Below are positions 10,501-19,046 of a stretch of DNA of 64,000 nucleotides, one piece after another. How positions within the stretch are numbered: the stretch's first letter is position 1; every line of letters starts with the position of its first letter. The position numbers and the translations under genes were made by a program. The DNA is from Nostoc sp. UHCC 0702 (GTDB lineage: Bacteria; Cyanobacteriota; Cyanobacteriia; Cyanobacteriales; Nostocaceae), in NCBI GenBank assembly GCA_017164015.1, contig CP071065.1, positions 5,718,091 through 5,782,090 of the forward strand, given 5' to 3'. Under the pieces are notes generated by a model. The model was given only the letters and a program-made list of their open reading frames with translations. It ran no database searches and was not told the origin of the DNA.

Positions 10501-13089
10501 CTGTTGGAAGTCGGAAGCTTCACCTAAACTTCTATCTAAACTACTTTCTGTAAAAAATAATTCGTCACTAATCAGATTTTCTGTACTTTCGAGTTGAATA
10601 TCAGTTGAATTATCTGTGGCGGCTATATCTTCAAATAAGATTTGTGGATTTTCATTGCTGTCACCCTCGAAAGCATCGAACAAATCAATTTCTAGTTTGG
10701 CAGATACTTGAGGAGAATCTATCAAAGAGTTATCTGTCGGCTCGTTGGTAAATTCGGGGGTAAAATCTAAAGCTTCTGGCTCTTGGGAGAAGCTATGAAT
10801 TTCTGGCAAAGAAATATTGTGATCACCCACGTTAGGGGAAATCGTTGAGTTAGTTGTAGGTAACTCTTGAAACAAATTTTCCCCATCATTTGATGATGAT
10901 ATCAAATCTTGCGGCTCCTCTAGCTGCAAGAAAGTCATATCAAAATCTTCTTGCTCAAAACTTGTTGTGGGAGAGGCTGTAGACTCGTGAATTTCACCAA
11001 AAATCTCACCGGATGCTGCGGCTGCAAATAAACTTTCTTCTAACGCTTTTGCGACATCCTGTTCAACTACAATATCAAATTCTGGCTGTGGTTCTGCTTC
11101 GGCTTCCTGGTTCCAGAAGTTGCTCAAATCGTCATCTGTCTGAGACACCTCTGTTGCTGTTGTAGGCGGTGCATCAAATAAATCACTAATTTCTGGTTCC
11201 TGGGTAGGCAGTATTGTATTTTCTTTTAGCTCAGCAAACAGATTATCCGCAGACAAGGCATCTGGCTGGGATATGATAGACTTTAATTCTTCGTCGTCAC
11301 CAGGGGTTATTTCCTGTAAATTATCTACATTTGCAGTTTCTATAAATAATTCATCATAACTGCTTTGTTGGTTCGTAGATAGTTCGCCATTGATAGTATC
11401 CTTGGTTTCTGGTTGACTGACTTCGCTTACAGGTAGTGTTTCATTTTCATCTAGCGCTATTGCCAATAAATCGTTGATTATATCTTTTGGCAAAATCTCC
11501 AAAGACTGGTGTGTTTCGCTAGAGATTTCTGTAAATTCCTGTAAGAGTTCGGGAGGAATTCCAGCAGATGTAGGTAAATTTAGCAGTTCAGAATTTTCTT
11601 TTTCGAGGAAGTTGTCGCCAAATAAAAGATTTAAGTCTTCTGCTGTAGTCGCACTGTTTTGAGGAGTATTGTTGCTTTTATCCTCATCAAATGAGAGAAA
11701 ATCTGCTAAATCGCTATCAACATCATCAATATGATTTTTTTTCAGTTCAATTCCTAATTCCCTGACACCATTAATATCTAAAACTTCTTCTTGTTGCCAG
11801 GTTTCATCAAGTTCAGGAGTCTCGCCTTCAAACAAATCAGCAAGTGTATTTAACTCAGCTAATCCTACCTCAGGCCCATGATGGTCAGTACTTCTGCTGA
11901 TGATAAATGCATCATTTTCACTACCAAACAAGAGATTGGCAGTGACATCCCCAGTAACAGCATTTTCTGTGACAACATCGGGGTGAAGTTGCTCGGTTAT
12001 TTCTGTGAGGCTAGTTACACTGTCAGTTGGCTGTGCAACAGTAGCATTACTGTGAGAATTATCTTGATCAGATGTTGGTGCTGACGCAGTTGATGGTTCT
12101 GTGACTGTAGCTAACCGTTCATCCAGCAAATCTGTGGTTATTGTGAACAAATCAATTTGTGGAAAGGTTAAGAGTCCTTCTAATTGCTGACTAATTACAA
12201 TCTCAGTTTCTCTACCTTGAAGAACTAATTCCTGAGCTTGCTTAATTTCGGTAATGACGATTTTGGCTAAAGTCAAATAGGTATTGTCAGGATTAGCGAT
12301 CGCATTTGCTGCTGCTTGGCATAAACTACACCAATTGGATAAATTCCATGTCTGGCCGAGTTTGACTAACTGCTGACAGCATTGCTGAAGATTTTGCCGT
12401 GATTCGGGTGTTGTTTTTTGCTTAAATGATTGCAACATCTCCCGCAATGCTTGTAACACCTGGGTTTGAAACTCACCCGCATTCACATTTTCTCTGGCGG
12501 GGGCTGGTGAACCTGCTGCTGGGGATGGCAAAGACTTGAGTATTTCTGTGGAAGTATCGTCTTCTAGAGTCAGATTATCCGGTCGCAGGAAAATCTCCGT
12601 GAGAGTACTGACGCTATCGGTTGGAAATGGCTGTATTTGTGTTGCAGTATCGCTGCCACTGTTTCCTTGTTTGACTAATAAATCCAGATGCTCATAGAGC
12701 CATTTAAAAACTGGCTCTGCTTCTGACATGAGAGTACTAGCAGCCTCTTCCGATAGACCAAACGGCCCACTCAAATGCTCTAACAGCGACTTGAGGGTAT
12801 CGGACACACCGAGAAATAAAGACTCTAACTTTTGGTCAATTTGAACCGGATGCTCTTTGAGAACCTTAAAACAATCTTCCAGACGGTGGGAGGTATGCTG
12901 GATGCTAGTTAAACCAAGCATTGCCGCTCCTCCTTTAATGGAGTGAGCCGCCCGGAAAACTTCATTGACCATTTCCGGGTCGTTCAAGGTACTTTCAAGA
13001 TTCAGCAACCCCTGCTCAATCGTGTTCAGGTGGTCTCTTGCTTCTTCAATAAAGTAACCCAAAATCCGCTGTTGTTGTTCCGGCAGCAT
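7534..13089 (-). CDS. hmpE: HmpE: CheA-type hybrid histidine kinase (Hpt-CheA-CheW-REC)
   Basis: Kinase of the hmp chemotaxis-like system controlling hormogonium motility and type IV pili. An N-terminal Hpt domain carries RAAHSIKGGAAMLGL (phospho-acceptor His49). A very long acidic, low-complexity region (roughly residues 170-1230) follows, with imperfect tandem repeats. The C-terminal part holds a CheA dimerisation helix pair, HATPase_c (N box MLNNAIAHGIETPE, G box SGRGVGMDVV), a CheW-like domain and a receiver with VLIVDDS and FCDIEMP. At 1851 aa it is unusually large for CheA because of the linker. It is last in the hmpABCDE order, 45 bp downstream of an STRR. Identity rests on domain order plus neighbours. 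Confidence 0.9.
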   Translation of the reverse strand: MLPEQQQRILGYFIEEARDHLNTIEQGLLNLESTLNDPEMVNEVFRAAHSIKGGAAMLGLTSIQHTSHRLEDCFKVLKEHPVQIDQKLESLFLGVSDTLKSLLEHLSGPFGLSEEAASTLMSEAEPVFKWLYEHLDLLVKQGNSGSDTATQIQPFPTDSVSTLTEIFLRPDNLTLEDDTSTEILKSLPSPAAGSPAPARENVNAGEFQTQVLQALREMLQSFKQKTTPESRQNLQQCCQQLVKLGQTWNLSNWCSLCQAAANAIANPDNTYLTLAKIVITEIKQAQELVLQGRETEIVISQQLEGLLTFPQIDLFTITTDLLDERLATVTEPSTASAPTSDQDNSHSNATVAQPTDSVTSLTEITEQLHPDVVTENAVTGDVTANLLFGSENDAFIISRSTDHHGPEVGLAELNTLADLFEGETPELDETWQQEEVLDINGVRELGIELKKNHIDDVDSDLADFLSFDEDKSNNTPQNSATTAEDLNLLFGDNFLEKENSELLNLPTSAGIPPELLQEFTEISSETHQSLEILPKDIINDLLAIALDENETLPVSEVSQPETKDTINGELSTNQQSSYDELFIETANVDNLQEITPGDDEELKSIISQPDALSADNLFAELKENTILPTQEPEISDLFDAPPTTATEVSQTDDDLSNFWNQEAEAEPQPEFDIVVEQDVAKALEESLFAAAASGEIFGEIHESTASPTTSFEQEDFDMTFLQLEEPQDLISSSNDGENLFQELPTTNSTISPNVGDHNISLPEIHSFSQEPEALDFTPEFTNEPTDNSLIDSPQVSAKLEIDLFDAFEGDSNENPQILFEDIAATDNSTDIQLESTENLISDELFFTESSLDRSLGEASDFQQFSTHPEILEPNTSVDAIADFSATTELSLDEELFAPSTELLAEVNINTNVEVNTNDFSAATELSLSDELFAPSTELPVEVNTNNFSATELSLSDELFAPSTELPVEVNTNDFSAATELSLSDELFAPSTELTVEDINTNIEAIADFSATTIQFDVLNETLDISELMFDEGVTSEAAPPTEDTTDIIAELDLTTETVETPETIAPEAEVTLDEAGIQDEFADLEALLGEEVPENTKANFIAEEDFAALEALLGADNDEKVTPLPASSYVQESRASVSKQIENNAVAATNDKDEFANLGDGFGAFSDLEKLLAEADKTISHSSPAKQNISKTPRPSTRRTARFEETMKVPVKQLDDMSNLVGELVVNRNTLEQDHERLRQSLDNLLIQVQQLSDVGARMQELYERSLLEASLLASRKSRESPKQTSYHSPDADTDRGFSELEMDRFTPFHTLSQEMIELIVRVRESASDIDFVTEETERVARQFRQVTTQLQEGLTRARMVPFSQTIDRLRRGVRDNAIKYGKQVELIIEGGDTLIDKMILDHLTDPLTHMLNNAIAHGIETPEIRLAAGKPPVGVIAIRAFHQGNQTVISVGDDGAGIDTERVKFKAVKDGMISAEQGKTISRMEVYDLLFQSGFSIKDKADEISGRGVGMDVVRSEISEIRGTVNTDSTLGKGTTFTIRLPLTLSICKALCCVSDRARVAFPMDGVEDTLDIHVKHIQHSADGQSFISWRDTMLPFRPLKELLTFNRHIGRGGVYAGIRDDDMISVVVARSGNTLIALQIDQVLSEQEIVIKQFEGPAPKPIGVAGATVLGDGRIMPIADVLEIIDIFQGRLAKQTGGTPWQQKAIPNVPEIPAVKIDPTVLIVDDSITVRELLSLTFNKAGYRVEQARDGQEAWDKLRSGLPCDIVFCDIEMPRCDGLELLSRIQKDSNLNHLPIAMLTSRGADKHRQMAIQLGASGYFTKPYLEEALLEAAVRMLKGEKLVSSAGNA
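10098..10454 (-). repeat. Tandem repeats inside hmpE
   Basis: Four imperfect copies (starts near 10098, 10186, 10267 and 10351; spacing 88, 81 and 84 bp) encode a unit resembling ATELSLSDELFAPSTEL plus a short Val/Asn-rich spacer. Length differences are multiples of three, so the frame is kept. The middle copies are nearly identical at DNA level, which points to recent expansion. Confidence 0.85.
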
Positions 13090-13133
13090 AGTTTTTTAGT
13101 CAAGAGTCATTAGTAATTAGTCAAGAGTCATTA

Positions 13134-13175
13134 GTCATTGGTCATTGGTCATTGGTCATTGGTCATTGGTCATTA
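13134..13175. repeat. Heptamer STRR (GTCATTG)
   Basis: Six tandem copies of GTCATTG (last GTCATTA) in the short gap between hmpD and hmpE. The gap otherwise holds only related degenerate units, so any hmpE ribosome-binding or processing signal must lie within or next to the repeat. Confidence 0.85.
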
Positions 13176-13215
13176 GCAAATAACAGCGGACAAATGATAA
13201 AGGACAAATGACAAA

Positions 13216-16134
13216 TTACCTTGTTTCCAAGGTTTCCAAGCGGAAACGTTCAACGGAGGCGATTAAGCCACGGGATACACCCACCAAGTTTTGTAGCGCA
13301 CCAGAAACTCGCTGCGCTTCTTGGGAGGTTTCTTGGGCCGTTAATTCCACTGATTGCATGACATGAGCGACGGCGCGGGAAGTTTCCGTTTGTTCTACTG
13401 TGTCGCTGGTAATTGAGCGCACAAGGATATCGATACGATTCGCTACTTGAATGATATTCTCTAGCGATCGCTTGGCTTCTTCTGCCAATTTTGTGCCTTT
13501 AATTACCTGTTGTGTGCCTTCTTCCATCGCGGTCATCACTGAGCCTGTTTCGCTTTGGATTTGCATCACAATTTGTTCAATTTCCTTCAAGGATTTAGCA
13601 GATTTATCAGCTAATTGCCGCACTTCATCTGCCACAATTGCAAACCCACGTCCGGCTTCTCCTGCTCGTGCCGCCTCAATACTAGCATTGAGTGCTAGCA
13701 AGTTGGTGCGGGAGGCAATTTGAGAAATTAACGCCACAATTTTAGAAATTTCTTGAGAAGATTCTGCTAATCGCTTCACCTTCCTGGTAGTTTCAGCTAC
13801 AGTTTCTCTAATTTCTAAAATACCTGCCACAGTATTTTCCACCGCTTCTCCACCTTTGAGGGCGATGGTGCTGGCATCACGAGCCACAGTTTCTGCTTCC
13901 CGCGCTGCTTCAGCTACCCGTTGAATCGAGTCAGTCATTACCTGCACAGAATTTAAAGTGACTGCCAACTCTTCTGCTTGCCGCAAAGCATCACTAGATA
14001 AGGCTCTAGCAAAGGTTTCCGAATTGGTTGCACCTTTAGTAACTTCTTTGGCTGCCACTTTTACCTGTTGTACAATATCCCGCAAGTTTTGAATTGTCAG
14101 GTTAAAAGCATCAGCAACGGCTCCCAGTACGTCAGCTGTAACTTCAGCTTGGACTGTTAAATCTCCTCTAGCAGCGCCTTCTACATCGTCCAACAAGCGA
14201 ATCACTTGGCGTTGCAAGTTTTCTTTGGCTTCCTCTTGTTCATCGGCTTTGCGTTGGGCTTCATTGGTGGTGGTGAAAATTACCCGCGCCATTTCATTAA
14301 AGCCAGTGGCTAACATTCCTAATTCATCTTCGGAATACACCGTGGCTTGAACATTCAGATTTCCTTGGCGGACTGCATCAAACTGAGTTTGCAAATCCCT
14401 GGTTGTGCGGCGAATTTGCTTGAGTGTGAGGTTGCCCATGAAGGCGGCGGTAGAAAACCCAGCAATGCCCGCTGCCAGTGACATGGCCCAGCCTGTATTC
14501 CGTACTGATTCCCGTTGTTGGGGTGGAGAAAAGCTGGTGGCTGCGAAGCTGACTGTGGCTACAACTAGGGCTGAGAAAGCGCCTACTGTACCAGCAACGA
14601 ACCAGGGTTTGGTGTCTAGGGAGGCATTTTCTAATGGTGCTAACCAGCCCTGTTCAACACTGACAGTGGGTTCTAGCTTCGAGGCATCGCTTTGGGTAAA
14701 GACTGGCATTGGCTGTTGTGCGCCAGTATGGGAGCCAGTAATGGAAAACAGTTCATCATCGCGATCGCTTGCTCCATCTTTAGCGCGTGTCTTGCCACCC
14801 GTTTCCATAGCCGGGGAAAGCATTGTCACGTCACCAAAGCTAGAGTCTGCATCTACCAAGTCAAACCCAGGAATATTTCCTAAGTCGTCGAATTCCTCAA
14901 AGTCGTCTAAGAATTCGATGTTGCTTTTAGAATTTTGTTTGTTTGGTATGCTGTTACGGTCTGCATCAGTTGAGAATTCCTCTGAGCCAAAGGCAGACTC
15001 AAATGCTTCAAAATCAAAACCTTCATCACTATCAAAGTTATTTGGCTCTGCTGTTAAATCTGCTTTCACCTGCTGGTCTTTCAAAGATGATTTTTCCTTT
15101 ACAGATGAGGGGACTTGTGAAAAATTTTCTTGCTCTTCTAGTCGCTGCACCCGATTACCTGATTCTGATTCAGATAAATTATTTGGACTACTGGATTTGA
15201 TTGTATTTGTTTGTGTAGAATCATTTTTTAATTCTTGTTTGGTGAACAGTAAAGTTTCATCTTGCAGACTATTCATTTTCAAGTCCAATCTTGGACTACT
15301 TGGCTTTTGGTAATTTTCTTCTACCAAATCTGTTTCCAATTTATTACTGCTAGGCGAATTATTTTCTCCAAACGGTGATTCGATACTATTATTAATTGGT
15401 GAATTTTCACTAGTGTTATTGCCACCATTATCTAGTAAATTACTATTATTTTCTGGCTGATCAACATTTTCTTCCTGCCAAAAAATAGGTAACTCTAATT
15501 CTGTTTGCTTCTCCCAGACGTTGGCGTTTGACTCTTGTGCATCTAAGGGTTGATTCAAAGCAAAAGGGTCATCGCTCAAAGATTCTGAATAATCTAGGGT
15601 TTTATTAAACGAACTACTAAACGAACTACTATCTGTAGAGATTTCAAACGGACTACTACTGGATAGGTCTTCTATATCCACAGCTTGTTGTTGATCATCA
15701 AAGGAATTCAAATCAAAGCTGCTGCTATCCAAGTCCCCAAACGTCCCTAAATCTTCTAATCCTAATTCGCCAGAGTCAAGATGATCAGATATCTCTGTAA
15801 AAGTTGCTGGCTTTTGCGAACTATTATCTACAGCAGCAAACTGTCCTTCTAAGGATTGTTGGTATTGAATGACGCTTTCAAGACTATTATTGGCTAAATC
15901 AATAATTTCTTGATTGTCAGTCAACTGCAAAACTTTTTGATATTCTGCTTTAGCTACATCATATTGCTGCAAAACGTAGTAGATATGACCTCTTAACAAA
16001 TGGCAATTGGGGTCATCTGGTACATTTTGCACCACCTGATCGACTAAATTGGCCGCAACTTCATAGTTTTGTTGCGCGTAGGCTGTACAAGCCTGCTGAT
16101 ATATTTCGAGGTAATCATCTATACTTGCTGCCAT
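13216..16134 (-). CDS. hmpD: HmpD: methyl-accepting chemotaxis protein
   Basis: Membrane chemoreceptor of the hmp system, feeding HmpC and HmpE. The N-terminus has TPR-like helices (DDYLEIYQQACTAYAQQNYE onward, about residues 1-100), then a Ser/Asn-rich linker. Two close transmembrane helices (near 525-575) follow with almost no periplasmic domain, then two HAMP-like modules and a canonical signalling hairpin (ISQIASRTNLLALNASIEAA). The start chosen is ATG 16134, preceded by GGGAGAG; the longer frame to 16179 would overlap hmpC. Sixteen bases separate it from the hmpC stop. The lack of a periplasmic sensor suggests that signals enter from the cytoplasm or membrane. Confidence 0.9.
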   Translation of the reverse strand: MAASIDDYLEIYQQACTAYAQQNYEVAANLVDQVVQNVPDDPNCHLLRGHIYYVLQQYDVAKAEYQKVLQLTDNQEIIDLANNSLESVIQYQQSLEGQFAAVDNSSQKPATFTEISDHLDSGELGLEDLGTFGDLDSSSFDLNSFDDQQQAVDIEDLSSSSPFEISTDSSSFSSSFNKTLDYSESLSDDPFALNQPLDAQESNANVWEKQTELELPIFWQEENVDQPENNSNLLDNGGNNTSENSPINNSIESPFGENNSPSSNKLETDLVEENYQKPSSPRLDLKMNSLQDETLLFTKQELKNDSTQTNTIKSSSPNNLSESESGNRVQRLEEQENFSQVPSSVKEKSSLKDQQVKADLTAEPNNFDSDEGFDFEAFESAFGSEEFSTDADRNSIPNKQNSKSNIEFLDDFEEFDDLGNIPGFDLVDADSSFGDVTMLSPAMETGGKTRAKDGASDRDDELFSITGSHTGAQQPMPVFTQSDASKLEPTVSVEQGWLAPLENASLDTKPWFVAGTVGAFSALVVATVSFAATSFSPPQQRESVRNTGWAMSLAAGIAGFSTAAFMGNLTLKQIRRTTRDLQTQFDAVRQGNLNVQATVYSEDELGMLATGFNEMARVIFTTTNEAQRKADEQEEAKENLQRQVIRLLDDVEGAARGDLTVQAEVTADVLGAVADAFNLTIQNLRDIVQQVKVAAKEVTKGATNSETFARALSSDALRQAEELAVTLNSVQVMTDSIQRVAEAAREAETVARDASTIALKGGEAVENTVAGILEIRETVAETTRKVKRLAESSQEISKIVALISQIASRTNLLALNASIEAARAGEAGRGFAIVADEVRQLADKSAKSLKEIEQIVMQIQSETGSVMTAMEEGTQQVIKGTKLAEEAKRSLENIIQVANRIDILVRSITSDTVEQTETSRAVAHVMQSVELTAQETSQEAQRVSGALQNLVGVSRGLIASVERFRLETLETR

Positions 16135-16150
16135 TGACTCTCTCCCAATT

Positions 16151-16681
16151 TCATCCTGCCCACCTTGCACTCCGTACAATTGCCATTTGATCGAGCAGTC
16201 GCAGACACTGGTTGTTTTTATCAGCCAATACCCACTCTCCGCGCAAAAAGGGAGCCATAGTATCTGGTAGATTTGTTGGTGGCATCAGATGCTGTACATC
16301 CAGCCAGTCCATACCACCGATTTGTTCTACTGCTAAGCCCACTATTGTGTCTTGTTCTTCAATAGCAATCACCGGAATTTCTGCTCGATCTGTGTTTAAC
16401 GGAGCTGCTTCCCCAAGAAATTGACCCAAATCAGCCACCCAAATTACTCGACCTCGTAAATTTAGAGTACCCAAAAGTAAAGGAGAAGCATTAGGAATCG
16501 GGGTGATTCTATCAGGACTCAGTTCCATGACTTCTTTGATACCGGTTGCTGGTAGTGCAAACTCCTGATGCGAGGGTATGTAAAACCGCAAATGTAACTC
16601 ACCCTCAGGACTTTCTACTTGTAATTCAGGACGGAAGTGGTCTTGACCACTGCCACTTAAAAAGTCCGGTTTGCTGACCAT
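16151..16681 (-). CDS. hmpC: HmpC: CheW-like coupling protein
   Basis: Adaptor linking the HmpD receptor to the HmpE kinase. Its 176 aa cover a single CheW domain: LRFYIPSHQEFALPATGIKEVMEL at the start, then NLRGRVIWVADL and VGLAVEQIGGM, which are standard CheW landmarks. It lies 13 bp downstream of hmpB and 16 bp upstream of hmpD in one transcription unit. The hmp gene order makes the orthology assignment strong. Confidence 0.9.
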   Translation of the reverse strand: MVSKPDFLSGSGQDHFRPELQVESPEGELHLRFYIPSHQEFALPATGIKEVMELSPDRITPIPNASPLLLGTLNLRGRVIWVADLGQFLGEAAPLNTDRAEIPVIAIEEQDTIVGLAVEQIGGMDWLDVQHLMPPTNLPDTMAPFLRGEWVLADKNNQCLRLLDQMAIVRSARWAG

Positions 16682-16694
16682 GTTGTTTTCATCC

Positions 16695-17060
16695 TTATCC
16701 TCGCAGTAGTTGTTTGACTGTTCCTACCAACTCTGTTGGCTGAAACGGTTTGGCTATGTAAGCGTCCGCACCTTGTTTCATGCCCCAGTAGCGGTCAAAT
16801 TCTTCACCTTTGGAAGAACACATGACTACGGGGACATTTTGGGTTTTTGGATCGGACTTTAAGCGACGGCACAATTCGTAGCCATTCATCCGGGGCATGA
16901 CAATATCCAATACCACTAAATCCGGAGGTGCAGTTTGAATGGCCTCCAATGCTTCTACTCCGTCACTGGCATGGGTGACTTTTAAGCCACTGGCTTTCAG
17001 GAGGTCTGTAATCATCTCCCTTTGTGCAATACTGTCTTCCACAATCAGAACTATACTCAT
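16695..17060 (-). CDS. hmpB: HmpB: CheY-like response regulator
   Basis: Stand-alone receiver of 121 aa with all key residues: acidic pocket in IVEDS, phospho-acceptor Asp52 in VVLDIVMP, Thr/Ser position in PVVMCSSKG and Lys in YIAKPF. It lacks an output domain, as expected for a CheY or PilH-like protein that acts by binding. It sits between hmpA and hmpC in the hmp operon. Confidence 0.9.
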   Translation of the reverse strand: MSIVLIVEDSIAQREMITDLLKASGLKVTHASDGVEALEAIQTAPPDLVVLDIVMPRMNGYELCRRLKSDPKTQNVPVVMCSSKGEEFDRYWGMKQGADAYIAKPFQPTELVGTVKQLLRG

Positions 17061-17231
17061 AAATGCCTATCTACCTCCTGATGTAGACGTTCCTTTTTGG
17101 AACATTCCCTGATCCCCCGTAAGTATTTATTGTATAAATTAATTTTGGTAATTCCCTAATTTACTAGATAATAACGTTGTACTGGAGTTGGTTGATTCTG
17201 TGATAACATTTTTTACTCTATCTTTTAAGAA

Positions 17232-18455
17232 TCAACAAGTCTTGTATCTTGTTTGTGTGGCTAAATCAGATTTTGCGTCTATATATTTTTCTACAAGCAT
17301 CAGTAACTCAGTGTCACCAAACGGCTTGGTTAAATAATCTGTTGCCCCGACCATACTAGCTCTGACTCGATCAATAAATCCATCTTTACCAGTCAGCATA
17401 ATAATCGGTACAAACCGAAATGCTGTGGATTGTCGCAGCATGGCACAAATTTCATAACCATCCAATTCTGGCATCGCAATATCGCATAAAATTAAATCTG
17501 GTTGTAGTCGAAAAATAAGACTAATGGCATCTAGGGGATTACTGAGAGCGATCGCTTCATAACCATGAGCTTTGAGGATAGACTCTACAGTCTCACCGAT
17601 AGTTGTTGTATCGTCAATACATACTATCCGCAGAGTATGCTTTTCCTCCACTTCCATAGCGTCTGTGTGTGCCTTGGAGTTATTGCTTGCGGAATATACT
17701 AATTGCAGCCACCCCTGTTGTACGTATGGATATATCGCTTTCGCAACTGTCAAAATGTCTCGGTTGAGATAACGAGCTAGTTGGCGCAGCGATGTTTTAC
17801 CATCTGCCCATTGTTGGAGTTTACTCACGGTTGCTGTTGGTAGTGAAGAATTGAGCTGCACTATGTCAGCTAGCATTGGTAATTGTTCGGGAGACTGAAT
17901 GTGTGGATATAGTTGCTTCCACTCTTGTACTTGTTGCGTAATTTTAGCTACTAAAGGAGCAATCTCTAAGCTAGTTAATTGCGGAGCAAGTGCAGGCCCC
18001 TGAAGAAAAATGAAATTACCCTGGTGTAAACTCAGTAAATCAAAGAGTGTTTGATGCACTAAGTGGTGGATGATACTATGAGCTACCTTGGGGTTAATAA
18101 TATTCCGCTCTAAGAGTGCCCAGATATATCCATATTCTGGCATACTCTGTAATCCTAGTGAGGCAAGTTGCTTGTCTTCGAGCCGCATTTCAACTCGGTA
18201 ATGGCGTAAGTAATCGTCAATCCGCAACAAATTACTCTCGCCTTGTTGGCAATAGATAATTTGACCGTTGAGGAAAAAGACGAACCAAGACTGTTGTTTG
18301 CTGTTCGGAGAATGGCGAGGTCTGATTACTTCGTTGAGTATGAGTTTGTCGTTGTTGTGAAAGCTGGCTTCCACCAAAAGTTGCCCAGTTCGCTGCCCTA
18401 ACTCAATCAATTGCAGGATACTGCGAATATCAATTTCACTTAAATTTCCCTGCAT
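17232..18455 (-). CDS. hmpA: HmpA: PATAN (DUF4388)-receiver response regulator
   Basis: First gene of the hmp operon, 407 aa. The N-terminal two thirds is a PATAN/DUF4388-type domain (MQGNLSEIDIRSILQLIE, then RTGQLLV), as in PatA and PixG-like regulators. The C-terminus is a complete receiver: VCIDDTT, ILCDIAMPELDG, MLTGKDG and YLTKPFG. It is an effector-type regulator expected to act on pilus function rather than on DNA. A 171-bp gap separates it from hmpB, so hmpB may also have its own promoter. Its upstream region contains a miniature element (18498-18800). Confidence 0.9.
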   Translation of the reverse strand: MQGNLSEIDIRSILQLIELGQRTGQLLVEASFHNNDKLILNEVIRPRHSPNSKQQSWFVFFLNGQIIYCQQGESNLLRIDDYLRHYRVEMRLEDKQLASLGLQSMPEYGYIWALLERNIINPKVAHSIIHHLVHQTLFDLLSLHQGNFIFLQGPALAPQLTSLEIAPLVAKITQQVQEWKQLYPHIQSPEQLPMLADIVQLNSSLPTATVSKLQQWADGKTSLRQLARYLNRDILTVAKAIYPYVQQGWLQLVYSASNNSKAHTDAMEVEEKHTLRIVCIDDTTTIGETVESILKAHGYEAIALSNPLDAISLIFRLQPDLILCDIAMPELDGYEICAMLRQSTAFRFVPIIMLTGKDGFIDRVRASMVGATDYLTKPFGDTELLMLVEKYIDAKSDLATQTRYKTC

Positions 18456-19046
18456 TTAGCTCGAAAGCGCTCCTTGTAATCCCGTTTGCATTCTTTAATC
18501 TCAAACAATATTAGCTATCCCAATTTGTCTGGTGTACTCAAAATCTTATTTCTTTTGTAACTAATCCTGATCAGGGGATACATTCAAATACAAACTGTAA
18601 ATTTTCGTAATAGATTTTGACAAAGCTAGTGATACCACGGAAGCCATCATCACTGCCATCAGTAGAAAATATAAAGGCGCGATCAAATCGCTTTTATAAA
18701 TATCAGAACCTGGTTAGCATCTATCAATAGTTTTGTCTGTCTTGTTTTCCCAAATTTAGGTGCATCATACCAAATTAGGATAGCTAATACTGTTTGAGAT
18801 TCCATAATCTCAAAGGGTCGCGGCGACGAGTCCCCAACCAAATTCAAAATTGCTTTGGGAGTAATGCCGCTCCGGGATTGGGGATTGGGTATTGGGTATT
18901 AGGAAGATGTTCACAAAGGTAATGGTATGTTTTTGAAACCCCGTCCATAATCTTCCCAGTCCCCAAATTGGTATCAGACAGGTTGACAGAATTATCTCAG
19001 GTATATCCCAAAACACGGACATCAAGTACACAAAAGGACAAACGGT
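18456..19046. promoter_or_regulatory. Divergent hmpA/hmpF control region
   Basis: A 591-bp non-coding region between divergently transcribed hmpA and hmpF. About half is occupied by a miniature inverted-repeat element (18498-18800). The rest includes GGGATTGG/GGGTATT heptamer repeats near 18874-18901. Promoters for both hmp units must lie here, but no sigma-specific boxes could be assigned with confidence. Confidence 0.6.
18498..18800. mobile_element. MITE with 30-bp terminal inverted repeats
   Basis: Left end 18498-18527 and right end 18771-18800 are inverted repeats matching at 28 of 30 positions; the arm includes ATCTCAAACA and TATTAGCTATCC. The 303-bp interior has no coding capacity. No clear target-site duplication is seen. 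Its position between hmpA and hmpF makes an effect on transcription possible. Confidence 0.75.
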
